Source: Arion vulgaris (lineage: Eukaryota > Mollusca > Gastropoda > Stylommatophora > Arionidae). Taken from it: a stretch of 64,000 bases of DNA. Of this stretch, positions 44,801 to 53,151 are shown in pieces; position 1 is the stretch's first letter, and the number at the start of each line of letters is the position of its first letter. The DNA lies in the NCBI GenBank assembly GCA_020796225.1, contig CM036753.1, forward strand, positions 1,364,001-1,428,000, written 5' to 3'. Both the position numbers and the translations under genes were made by a program. The notes beneath the pieces are model-generated. The model ran no database searches and was not told the origin of the DNA. It worked only from the letters and a program-made list of their open reading frames with translations.

Positions 44801-46586
44801 TATAACTTTGCTGTAAACATAACACAACATAGCTATGCTTAAATTACGTACAAACTCATCACAGAGTGGTGTGTGAGTAATTGTTCTAGAGAAAATTAAG
44901 AAATACAAATATCCATTTTAGAATTTCTTAAAAGCTCCATTGAATATTTTCTGAGTTGTAACAATGATATTTACCTGCCCAGATGCAAACTTTCTTGAGT
45001 CTTGTTTTTTGTTATGTGAACCAACAACATGGACATTCTCTGCACCACTTGGTATCAATAATGAAGGTTTTAGAGCAGAGAAACATCCATCCTTAAGGTC
45101 AGTGCTAGATAAACTTAATTTATTTTTAACAGGATTTCTGGAAGCTGTAACATTGACTGGCTCATGGTTGACATCCACAAGAGCTTTTCGGGGTGTCGCC
45201 TGGACATTTCCTTTGCTGAACTTTCCTGTAATTACATTTTGAGGTCAAATGATGAATTTATTTACTGACATTTTCTTGAAATTAAAAAATTACATTTGAT
45301 TATATGTACAAATAATAATATAATATTACACACCAAAGCAGCGTTCCAGAAAATGAGAAGCATTACATGCAACATGTCATTGTCAATTGAGATCAGAATG
45401 AATGAGAGTTATAAATTGCTATATAGAACCAATACTGACATATGAATGCGAGTCCTGACAATAAACAAACAGATCGAAAAATCTCTGATGGCCAGAGAGA
45501 TGTGGTTTTACAGAAGAATGATGAGAGTCCCATGGATTGCTAAATTGACTAATGTGGAGGTGTTGAATGAGGTCAAGATGCAGAGAAAGCATATCAATAT
45601 AAGAAAGAGGCACACATCATTTTCGGACATGTGATGAGAAAAGGACGTTTAGAACACATTGTGCAGCCGGTAAAATCGAGGGGAGATGAGACAGAGAGAG
45701 AAAATGTTGGATAGCCTGACTTCATGGCACGGAAGTTTAAATGTGAATATTTTCCCGACATCCCTAGAATTATTGCAGTAACTATGGAGTTTAAGCTTTG
45801 TGCAACACTCTCTGCAAGTGACTTGCCAATTCTGCAGAGAGAGATAGAGTCATATGGATGATCTCGGTGCAGTGAAGTAAATCCATCTTTAGATAATTTT
45901 TAGAATCTAGCTTACTAACCCTTAATTCCATTGTTGTTTTTCTAAGTTCAATTCATTGGCCATGCTAGACCATCAATCTTGTCACCAGGGAAAAGTCTAC
46001 AGTCTTCTTTAGGGCTTCCATTTTTGTAATTCAAGCTCACAAAGTCAGCACAAATTTTTGACCGTAGTCTGATATATGTATTAACACAAAACTGGGACAA
46101 AGGTTGGTTAGTTAGTTAGTTTGTTCCTTTCGTGCCAAAGGCGGCACATAGGGCAGAGGTTTTAGATCTCCATGTGATGCGGTTCGTTGCTAGCAGTTGG
46201 AGATCTTGTATGGTTTTACATCCCAATAGTTTACTTTCTTGTTGGATGGTTCTTTGAAGAGTGGTCTTTGGTCTTCCACGTTTTCTTTTCCCAACTGGTG
46301 ACCACATAAGGACTTGTCGATTTAGTCTCTTTTCGTCTGATCTAAGAACATGGCCTAAATATTTCCACCTTTGTTTCCTTATAATATTTGATATGGGTTG
46401 TTGGTGTGTTCTATCTCTCACTGTGTTGTTAGAAACGAAATCACTCCATGGACAAAGGTTACAAGGTAATATAACATTAGAAAACTTACTTGGACCAAAT
46501 TGTTTCAAAGGACCTCCTTTATTGATACCAGGGGCATAAGTAACATTTTCCTTGTCAACGTGTACATCGAATCCCACAGACGACAT
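38761..46586 (-). CDS. PTTG1: Securin-like protein (separase inhibitor), five coding exons
   Basis: CDS is complement(join(38761..38873, 42530..42712, 43635..43758, 44975..45225, 46490..46586)): 768 nt, 255 residues, all junctions in phase. Securin holds separase inactive until the anaphase-promoting complex degrades it. Seen: VDKEN at residues 10–14 (KEN box, same context as vertebrate securin) and TPRKALVDVN at 43–52. The latter is a destruction box with the RxxLxxxN spacing of human securin. A basic, Ser/Pro-rich middle is followed by an acidic C-terminal half (SDSESESSDLEDLL, DTDLDNLMED), the polarity expected of securins. Securins diverge fast, so the name rests on these motifs and the layout; another APC/C substrate is possible. 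Two introns carry LINE fragments, and the last holds a piggyBac derivative and a 1-kb retroelement. Confidence 0.72.
38958..39688 (+). mobile_element. Internally deleted piggyBac derivative (MITE-like)
   Basis: TTAA flanks at 38954–38957 and 39689–39692, with ends CCGCTTGTTTACCACTACG and (minus strand) CCCCTTGTTTACCA. It keeps the transposase N-terminus (MACRKSSRTITPTEKALALL to about residue 100, from 39211), then jumps to the element's 3' end. It clearly derives from the family at 17388–20041 and lies in securin intron 4. Confidence 0.92.
39934..40953 (-). mobile_element. ~1-kb non-coding retroelement sharing the SINE 3 core
   Basis: Bounded by a 14-bp direct repeat CATGTCACTGATCT (39920–39933 and 40954–40967). 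On the minus strand it ends with a SINE-like block: AGTACCTCGGAAGTCGGCGA, CACGCAAAAATCAGTCAGAA, CAGGCGTCATGAC, and a GGGCGTTCGAGAAGAAG tail. The upstream 600 bp includes a ~128-bp unit present twice (40719–40945). No coding frame. In securin intron 4. Confidence 0.75.
41100..41860 (-). mobile_element. LINE fragments in securin intron 4
   Basis: 41472–41251 reads DTIMKRQRWRWIGNVCCMPV, then TLVRIALQWTADEKSRHGQP, a LINE C-terminus; it continues to about 41106. 41690–41860 carries a YLGN-type remnant (ILYT-EIHYCTMVIQKR in shifted frame). Confidence 0.7.
42240..42440 (-). mobile_element. SINE 3-core element fragment
   Basis: Minus strand: CCTCTGAAGTCGGCGAAGGT, CACAAAAATCAGTGGGAAG, CTTCATGGCTAACACATAAA, tail CGAACGCAGAAAAGAAG. 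It shares the 3' block with 39934–40080 and 21600–21731. Confidence 0.7.
42530..42712 (-). CDS. PTTG1: Securin exon 4: residues 158–218
   Basis: The acceptor is TATACAG and the donor is GTAAGT. Contains LSSYVEKLLTWRFP and an acidic run (SPDSESESSDLEDLL, FLDESEF). This is where the separase-binding segment of securin would be expected; I see no sure pseudo-substrate motif. Confidence 0.7.
43090..43420 (+). mobile_element. LINE C-terminal fragment in securin intron 3
   Basis: Plus strand: WKWLGHVMRMRQEMPARIAL, TPEGKRKKGRPRTTW, then WGSALKVARTGEHGKSFLK, ending GMTGLSK at 43412. In antisense orientation to the host gene. Confidence 0.8.
43635..43758 (-). CDS. PTTG1: Securin exon 3: residues 117–157
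   Basis: The acceptor is TTTTTAG (minus strand) and the donor is GTAAGT after GAAGAAT. Lys/Pro-rich then acidic: HSPPIKCTVTVKKPKPEQKS, then EQEVAADEE. The HSPP serine could be a CDK site. Confidence 0.7.
43960..44160 (-). mobile_element. Possible LINE RT remnant in securin intron 2
   Basis: On the minus strand a weak ADDQAN-type motif near 44180 and LEYENKHLMKSKL suggest an eroded RT. Low support. Confidence 0.3.
44455..44795 (-). mobile_element. SINE family 1, with an internal tandem duplication
   Basis: Minus-strand A box (CTCTGTGGCTAAAGGGTTA) and B box (ATGGGTTCGAAACC). The segment from GCACAAACTCTGTAGCTCCT to CCACCTGATGAGAGTATTGC is present twice (period about 110 bp). Confidence 0.8.
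44975..45225 (-). CDS. PTTG1: Securin exon 2: D-box, residues 33–116
   Basis: The acceptor ATTACAG lies before 45225 and the donor GTAAAT after 44975. It holds NVQATPRKALVDVNHEPVN and a basic Ser-rich stretch (PVKNKLSLSSTDLK, NKKQDSRK). Confidence 0.76.
45365..45725 (+). mobile_element. LINE RT C-terminal fragment in securin intron 1
   Basis: Reads MRVLTINKQIEKSLMAREMW, FYRRMMRVPWIAKLTN and a degraded FFGHVMRKG at 45620. Antisense to securin. Confidence 0.75.
46110..46440 (-). mobile_element. LINE C-terminal fragment next to securin exon 1
   Basis: Reads QRWKYLGHVLRSDEKRLNRQ, GKRKRGRPKTTLQRTIQQES and ATNRITWRSKTSALCAAFGT. It is in sense with securin and open in frame with exon 1, so a naive gene model would fuse the two. 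Confidence 0.85.
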
Positions 46587-46599
46587 TATCAACTTATAA
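46490..46599 (-). CDS. PTTG1: Securin exon 1: KEN box, residues 1–32
   Basis: The ATG is at 46586–46584. The acceptor TATTTCAG just upstream (exon edge 46599) implies a separate 5'UTR exon. The donor GTAAGT follows CCAA at 46490, phase 1. Reads MSSVGFDVHVDKENVTYAPG. The open frame runs past the donor into LINE sequence, which is not part of the protein. Confidence 0.75.
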
Positions 46600-46833
46600 C
46601 TGAAATAATGAATAAATTCTCAAGTGCATACAATAAATGTATATTAGAAGAAAACTGTATGAGTATAAATACAATATCCAACAATTATTCAGGATTAGGA
46701 TTATTCAAAAATTGTAGGATTCTTCTTTACTTCTTAAATATTTATTTTTTCTTTCCAGCTTGTGTATGAAGTTGTGGGCAATTTTTTAGCCCCTACTACT
46801 GTGACTGTAGTGTACACTAGTGTACAGTAGGTC

Positions 46834-47720
46834 ATGTTCCAGCCCGGCCCTGGAAAGCAGTACTATGATCCAGTCATCAACATTAAACACCAGCGTCTTC
46901 TGTCAGCGGACAACTTTGCCTATCTTGGCAGCCTCCTATCCAGATCGGCAAACATAGACTCTGAGGTCAACAAAAGGATATCCAAAGCCAGTGCTGCGTT
47001 CGGAAGGCTACGTGTCACTGTGTGGGAGCGGAAGGGGATAAGCGTAGCCACAAAGCTGAAAGTTTACCAGGCCATAGTGCTAACCACGCTGCTGTACACA
47101 AGTGAAACATGGACAGTGTATAGAAGACAAGCAAGAAAACTAAACCACTTCCACACAAGCTATCAATGCAGAATACTAAAAATAAGCTGGCAGGACAAAA
47201 TTCCAGATACCGAAGTCCTCACAAGAGCAAAGATCCCAAGCGTCAACACCCTGTTGCAGAAGGCCCAAGTAAGATGGGCCGGTCACATTGCTCGGATGCC
47301 TGATAAACACATCCCAAATAGTTGATGTATGGCGAACTTGAATGGGGGCAGACGCTCTGCTGGTGGACAGAAAAAATGCTTTAAAGACACTCTTAAAATG
47401 TCTCTGAAATGCTTCGATATAGACACCACATGCTGGCAATCCCTTGCGCATGACCACCAAATGTGGCACTGTAACAACACAAGAGGAACCCGCATAGCTG
47501 AGAATAATTGTGTTGTTGAGGCACAAAGAAAACGAGCTCTGCGAAAAGACAGAACACACAACACGCACATGTCTAACCTTGATCATGTATGCCGCACCTG
47601 TGACAGGGGATTGTGTTCTAGGATTGGACTCTACAATCATCTCTGCACACACCAGAGAGGTGCAGCAGCCCACGTCTGAGACTGTTGTCATCTTCGCTTG
47701 CGATGGACGGCTATTATTAT
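46834..47720 (+). mobile_element. LINE family A, best-preserved 3' region
   Basis: An open frame 46834–47325 (NIKHQRLLSADNFAYLGSLL, TLLYTSETWTVYRRQARKL, RWAGHIARMPDKHIPN) continues after a frameshift to HVCRTCDRGLCSRIGLYNHL and CTHQRG, a C2H2-like finger. It ends with TCGCTTGCGATGGACGGCTA and (TTA)n near 47720. It lies about 250 bp upstream of securin exon 1, on the other strand. Confidence 0.9.
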
Positions 47721-47839
47721 TATTAGTGTACAGTGACAATCACAGGACACTGCTTCTATATATTTTAAATAACTACCGTACCTATCTTAAAATAAGTTAA
47801 AACATGGCTTTATCTTTTGATTGATCGATTGATTTGTTA

Positions 47840-48490
47840 TTGGTTACTAAACTGACGTCATTGCACTCTGGGCAGACCCATAGGTGCTCAGTCTCCCCAA
47901 CAGATATCAAAGAGTATGCATACTGATGGTTCCTGTGGCTCGTTGATTAAACACACCTCTCACTCTGCCTCTCAGGCATCCAGTTCGACTTGAACAACAG
48001 GTAACTCCAAACTGCCTAAATCGCTTGAACATCCATTTTAGTGTCCTCATCCAACAGACAGTCACGAAGAGACCGAAGAATACCCTTATCCATCTTCAAC
48101 TCCCTGACAATCGATGCTGTTGATGCAAGCCTGTCCGCTCTCTCATTACCGTAAACACCCGCATGCCCAGGACAGTATATCCACGTAAGCCGCTGGAGGT
48201 TAGAAACTTCTATAGACGACATCCACTCATAACGAAACCTGCCCTTCTGGATCTTGTGAAGCATCGACTGAGAGTCAGACACAACAACTGCCCCAGTAAA
48301 TGAAGTCCCAGAGATCCAATGGAGGGCAGCAGTAACGGCCTCAACCTCCATCCTCATACTAGAAGTAGTTGTCCTGTATGCCCTACTTCGCTCTGCAAGA
48401 ACCCTACCGTGCGCATTAGCCAAGAAACCCCAGCCGGACTTTGAACCGACCCATCGGTATATACAACATCATCATCATCCCTTGCATTAT
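47840..48490 (-). mobile_element. RNase H-bearing LINE, RNase H domain well preserved
   Basis: The open frame 48423–48016 shows MRMEVEAVTAALHWISG, AVVVSDSQSMLHKIQKG and LTWIYCPGHAGVYGNERADR: the E, D and HxGxxGNExAD motifs of RNase H. The upstream part (VYTDGS type) and the C-terminal CPEC region near 47870 are in other frames. Confidence 0.88.
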
Positions 48491-48524
48491 TTTCGATTGA
48501 ACCATCCATCATCATTGCATTTCG

Positions 48525-49220
48525 CGCTTACTTCTTCTTGGAACGCTCCATATCGACCACTTATTAACCACTCTTGACTCTGTCAGTCTGTGTAATTTGT
48601 ATCTGATCTGAGCAATTGTATGTTGTGCCAGTTATGTGGCTACAAGTAGGCAAGCACATCCAATTTCTGCGATGCTTTTTATTTACTAGGATAGCTTCCT
48701 TAGGTCCTACATCAGTCGCCTCTCACGGCATGCCTTGTAGGTCATGGTGGTACTATTCTTTATTTCCCTTGTGGGCCCTGGCAACACACGGCGTTAAGTT
48801 TACTTAATTTTTACCTTAGTCGCCACACGCTTAGAGACATACTGAGAGCGAGGGAAGATCGGACATTTATGGACTAATTGGTTCGATGTGCAGTCAGTGA
48901 GTTGAGTGAGTGATAATGATCCGACGACTAAACTAAACTTAGTTAGTAGTGACATATGATATTTATCTGGATCTTCTTCTTTGCGTTCGTTCTTTACGAC
49001 CAATTTTAATCACTCTTTGTGATATTGATATGTTTGATATTTGCCAAGAACATGTATACGTTGTACATTGGTTTGGTAGGCCCTAAACGCATAGACTTCT
49101 ACATGTTTGGGACACATGCATCCGATTTCAGGCAAACCTCCTTGGTCGCCTCTTACGACATGCGTGGCAGGTAACAGTGGTTCTATTCTTTACACCCCAA
49201 ATATGGGCCCCGGTAACCAC
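48525..49220 (-). mobile_element. Two family 4 repeats and a copy of the 92-bp array unit
   Basis: Minus-strand family 4 copies lie at 48525–48800 and 49000–49220. Between them (48820–48960) is the reverse complement of the unit amplified at 7630–8150 (GTCGCCACACGCTTAGAGAC, CATACTGAGAGCGAGG). Confidence 0.7.
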
Positions 49221-49369
49221 TCGGACGATTTATCTGGATATTCCATATATGATAAACTATGATAAACTGAAACAGTAATTACATAAAATGTTAACCTGGA
49301 ACGGATAAGAATGCAGGATAAATCCAAGTTCACTATGTCAGTGTGTAAGTTGTTAATCTGTTGTACCTC

Positions 49370-49500
49370 AGTAGTCTGAGTAGTAACTTCAACTTTGAGT
49401 GTAACTTGTTCTGTTGTACCTCAGTAGTAACTTTGAGTGTAACTCGTTCTGTTGTACCTCAGTAGTAACTTTGAGTGTAACTTGTTCTGTTGTTGACGTT
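49370..49500. repeat. ~42-bp array, three copies
   Basis: Units TTGTTCTGTTGTACCTCAGT and AGTAACTTTGAGTGTAAC. Confidence 0.8.
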
Positions 49501-49599
49501 TCTATTTGACGTTTGATGATTTCGCTAGCAAGTTCATCTCGTTGGCAAACTCGTTTCATTGGTTGTTAGTCAGCTTTCCAAGCAATACAAAAACGTAGA

Positions 49600-49860
49600 C
49601 ATTATTGATAGGAACGAAACAAAACCGACCTAAGTAAACAGTGCGAGACATTGGGCTAAAATTTAAGAAATACATTGACCACACCTTGATTTATCTTCCC
49701 GTGGTCAGTTCTTAATAAAGGTCTTTGGTCGAAACGTCGATTGTTGTCATTTTACATAATTATTAATTTTTCCTCGCTTTTGTAATACTACAATATACTT
49801 GTCCTTGTTCGTTTATTAAGTATTACTTCAGCCTCCCCACGGTTTTCTCCAGATCTGATC
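49600..49860 (+). mobile_element. Penelope-like 3' remnant, different subfamily
   Basis: AATAAAGGTCTTTGGTCGAA followed by ACGTCG at 49717 matches the conserved AAAGGCC…GGTCGAAACG box in the 3' part of the other Penelope copies. The surrounding sequence (CTCGCTTTTGTAATACTAC) is similar but diverged. Confidence 0.5.
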
Positions 49861-50039
49861 CGCTCAAACCACCTCAGATCTGTAGCTTTCCGTACATCGC
49901 CGTCAGTTCAGTTAATAAACTTGTTTAACGCAGTAATGTCGTATGTTTAGTTGCTGGTAGGGAATCAACAGTTTTCACCTTCAGCGAGCTTTAGAGATTG
50001 TAGAACTAATATAGTCTGTAAGAGTCGCACGTCTGGCGT

Positions 50040-50290
50040 CGGGGCCTCACAAGGGGAGCAAAGAATAGTACCACTGTAACCTACAAGGCCTGTCGTAAGA
50101 GGCGACCGATGTAGGAACTAGGGAAGCTACCGTAGTAAATAAAAAGCATCGCAGAAATCGGACGTGCTAGCCTACTTATAGGCGCAAAACTGGCACAACG
50201 TACAATCGCTCTTAGGCTCAGATCACATACAAATACAAAGAGTGGTTAACAAGTCGTCGATATGGAGCGTTCGAAGAAGAAGTCTGTAAG
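50040..50290 (+). mobile_element. Dispersed SINE-like repeat, family 4
   Basis: Shared blocks GTACCACTGTAACCTACAAG, GGCCTGTCGTAAGAGGCGAC, CTCAGATCACATACAAAT and CAAAGAGTGGTTAACAAGTC, with tail CGTTCGAAGAAGAAG. Other copies: 5940–6175 (+), 53576–53820 (+, with a tRNA-like start GCCCGAGTGGTTACCGGGCC), 48525–48800 (-) and 49000–49220 (-). Confidence 0.8.
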
Positions 50291-50429
50291 GATCACTGCA
50301 TAGTCCCTCTGGAGTAGAAAACTTCTCAGTTCGTGGCACTGGGGTCAAATAGTCCTTTGGGATCTGGAAAAAATGTTCAGGAAAACTACTCCGTCAGAAA
50401 AAAATTATGTAGGGAGCCAAAAATAATAA

Positions 50430-51260
50430 GCAACACGTGTGCTTATGTGATACAGACGCGTACTGTATCTTTTCCTTTAGGCACGTTTCTTATTGACGAT
50501 GGGTTCACATGCGAGTCCCGTAATCTTATCTATGCCATTATCTGTAAGCGGTGTAACAAGGCTTATATCGGCGAGACAGGCAAGAGGCTCAGTGACCGAT
50601 TCGCCCAACACTTACGCGACATACGCCAATGCTCTGTGACCCCTGTAGCCACCCATTTCAATGATACTGGCCATTTAGGTGCTCATGATGTCCAGGTCAC
50701 AGCCATCCGATCATGTTCCTCGGATGATCGCAGTCGATTTGCTCTGGAGAATCGGTTGATTTCTTTGTATGATACCTTGCGACCACGCGGGCTCAACGTA
50801 TTACATTCTTATGCTTCTTAGTACTTTCTCTTCCCATGCTTTGTAATCTATATGGGTATATGTTGCATGTATTCATGTTATATTCCATTCTTATGCTTCT
50901 TAGTACTTTCTCTTCCCATGCTTTGTAATCTATATGGGTATATGTTGCATGTATTCAAGTTATATATTTTCTAGATGTTTCATTGTTTCTTTTCCTTTCT
51001 ATTTCTAGTTTTTAATGTGTGTTTTTGTGTTACATTTATTTCGTTATTCGTTTTTATTCCAGATTTTCCTTAGATACGTTTGTATTTGGTCGTCCATTTG
51101 TGTTTCATTTTAATTTGTCACTCCTGTTTGTTCGTTTGCTTGATAAAGGCCTTGTTGGTCGAAACGTTGCTGTATTTTGTCATTGTTTTTGTAATTTGTA
51201 AAACTACAGTACTTTGTAATTACGTGTTTTGCCAATCAAATAGTTTTACTGCAGTTCCAT
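50430..51260 (+). mobile_element. Penelope-like element, 5'-truncated (GIY-YIG end)
   Basis: The reading frame to 50821 gives a GIY-YIG endonuclease: FTCESRNLIYAIICKRCNKA, then YIGETGKRLSDRFAQHLRD and a VATHFNDTGH motif. This includes the paired cysteines and histidines typical of Penelope. The 3' part (50822–51260) matches the 3' part of the element at 59300–59750. Reverse transcriptase is missing. The start matches the second copy at about 58925. Confidence 0.88.
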
Positions 51261-51324
51261 ATATATAAAACTGAATATTGAGCCAAAAATACAACGTTAC
51301 GTACGGGTGTTAAATATGTGACTT

Positions 51325-51480
51325 CAGAACATTGAAGGTGTGATGGTCAGTTCCCTTCCTCGTGGGCAGTTTTCTTTTATAACTATGACGAGTCATGTCC
51401 TTTGTCTTCTGGGCCGACTGGAGAGTAACTGGCATCCTTCTACTGAAAAGTTAACGCACTAACCACTTGACAAAGGCGGT
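51325..51480 (-). mobile_element. tRNA-like SINE remnant
   Basis: Minus strand: CACCGCCTTTGTCAAGTGGT and TAGTGCG give an A-box-like start. GCCAGTTACTCTCC stands where a B box would be, strongly mutated. Confidence 0.45.
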
Positions 51481-52045
51481 GCTAAATTCACTTTCTAAAA
51501 TTGCCAAATTAGATTTGTGTAATCTTACATCTCTACCACATCACTTTTGAATCTTTAAATTTCAACCTATTCTATTTTCTCCGAGTATGACAATGAGAAA
51601 AAAAACTGTTTTGTCTTCCAGATATTAAAATGTACGAATTCTTCATCTTCTTTTGTCGTCACACTGCTACCGGGTTGTTGACCAGTGTCGTGGTTATCTG
51701 TTTTTGTCTTGCGCTGTTCTGGTGGCTTGGGTGATTGTACGAATAATCCCGCTTATCTGGAATAGTCATAACCTCACCAGCTGAATTTTTCTATAATTGT
51801 GCATATTCGATGATAATTCTGCTGAAACCATTTTACGAACTTGATTTGTTTATTACTGCAATTTTGCACTTCAACATTATCTGTAGCCAAATGTCTTTCT
51901 GACATTTTCTGTCATGTTCGCCCTATGCAGCCGGGTTCAGCTTTTTGCTACTTCTGTGCTCATGGTTTCTTTCTCGATCTGCTGGATGCATGGTTTTAGT
52001 TCATGATCACCGAGGGACCAGTGCATCGATCTTCGGATCGACCAG
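51480..52045. other. Unassigned intergenic stretch
   Basis: No open frame with family resemblance and no clear repeat unit. TCATCTTCTTTTGTCGTCAC with ACTGCTACCGGGTTGT recurs at about 52395–52430, hinting at an unclassified dispersed repeat. Confidence 0.4.
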
Positions 52046-52049
52046 TGAG

Positions 52050-52950
52050 CGAAGGACATGCGGATGTTTGTTGCTATAAGAGAGCGGACAAGTTTGCATC
52101 AACATCGTCGATCGTCGGGGAGTCGAAGATAAATAAGGAGGACTTCCTGCGTTTTTCGGCGAATGCCTGTTGGATGTAAACATTGTTCTATCCAGCGAGT
52201 TTGAAATTGCACGTTGTAACGCATATCGGGATTCTTGATGTGCAGAATAAGGTGATATTTAACCAAAGAGCCATGGAAACCATCAGTGTGTATACTCTTC
52301 TGCTGGTGGAGACTGAGTACCTATAGGTCTGTCCAGAGTGGTATGACGTCAATCATGTAACCAATAACAGATACCTACATTGATGTTGAAGCTATCTTCT
52401 GTTGTCATCCCACTGCTACGGGGTTGTAGCTAAGTAACGTGATCTTTGTGTTTGTCTTGCGTTTCTCGACTGATGAATATATGCATCTTTTGGCACGATA
52501 AAGAGACTCCATCTTTTCCTTAGTCTTCCTCTCGCCTTTCACTCTGATGTTCTGCTGTTTGGGGTTTTTATATATGGAGGAGCTGACATTCTGAACGTCC
52601 CCATAGAGTGTGGTCGCAATGGGAATTTTCAATCTAAACCAATCCGCGTCAACTTCTAACTTGCAAGAGCTTGAATTGAAGATTTGAGTGACAAGAAAAG
52701 AACAGAACAACAGGTATATGAGTAGGCTCTTTCAATCAACATCGAACTGGTGCAGTTAGTCGCTAGACGTTGTTGGAGATATTGCGAAAGAGATCGGAGC
52801 ACATATGGACATGTCCGGAGTGCAATGAAGATATTCCAAACTGAAGCAGACTGGACGTCTATGGGGAAAACGGTGAGTGTTTTTAACAAGCTAGCATAGG
52901 GAACCATCAGCATACACACCTTTTGGCATCCGTGTAGACTGAGCCTCCAC
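52050..52950 (+). mobile_element. RNase H-bearing LINE 3' ends, two fragments
   Basis: The first (52050–52390) carries ERADKFAST-like and a VCPEWYDVNHVTNN-like end. The second (about 52740–52950) carries HIWTCPECNEDI. A short related piece (TCPECNED) also occurs at 5580–5665. Between them (52400–52740) is AT-balanced sequence with no call. Confidence 0.6.
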
Positions 52951-53063
52951 TTTCCCTTACGATTATTCCCTCAGTGCTTTGACGTTGTTGAAGTTTCCAC
53001 GAATAACTAGTTTTGCTGCAGTCTCCCCTATTATCGATATCCGTTTCTTAGCAATGCGTCAAA
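52930..53063 (+). promoter_or_regulatory. TMEM128: Probable TMEM128 5' flank/5'UTR
   Basis: Short region between a LINE 3' remnant and the TMEM128 ATG. It includes GTTTTGCTGCAGTCTCCCC and ATTATCGATATC at 53011–53042, close to the outer end of the Penelope element at 59730–59757. No TATA box is evident. Promoter function is inferred from position. Confidence 0.35.
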
Positions 53064-53151
53064 ATGGCGTCTTGTGAAATCGATGCTGACGTGGTTAGAC
53101 GGCGATTTCAGCAGAAGTTATCTGATCACTACGCTAATGATTTAGAAGATG
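53064..53151 (+). CDS. TMEM128: TMEM128 exon 1: residues 1–29
   Basis: The ATG at 53064 has a good context (AAAATGG). The exon ends GAAGATG before GTATAA, a weak donor, phase 1, fitting the CA that opens exon 2 to give Ala30. Hydrophilic and charged, as in other TMEM128 N-termini. Confidence 0.65.

Noticed and set aside
48016..48423. Host RNASEH1 gene
   Set aside because: The domain recurs in at least five broken copies in this window with the same LINE C-terminus.
52466..52490. Hammerhead core at CGACTGATGAATATATG
   Set aside because: CTGATGA occurs, but no GAAA partner or pairing stems lie nearby.
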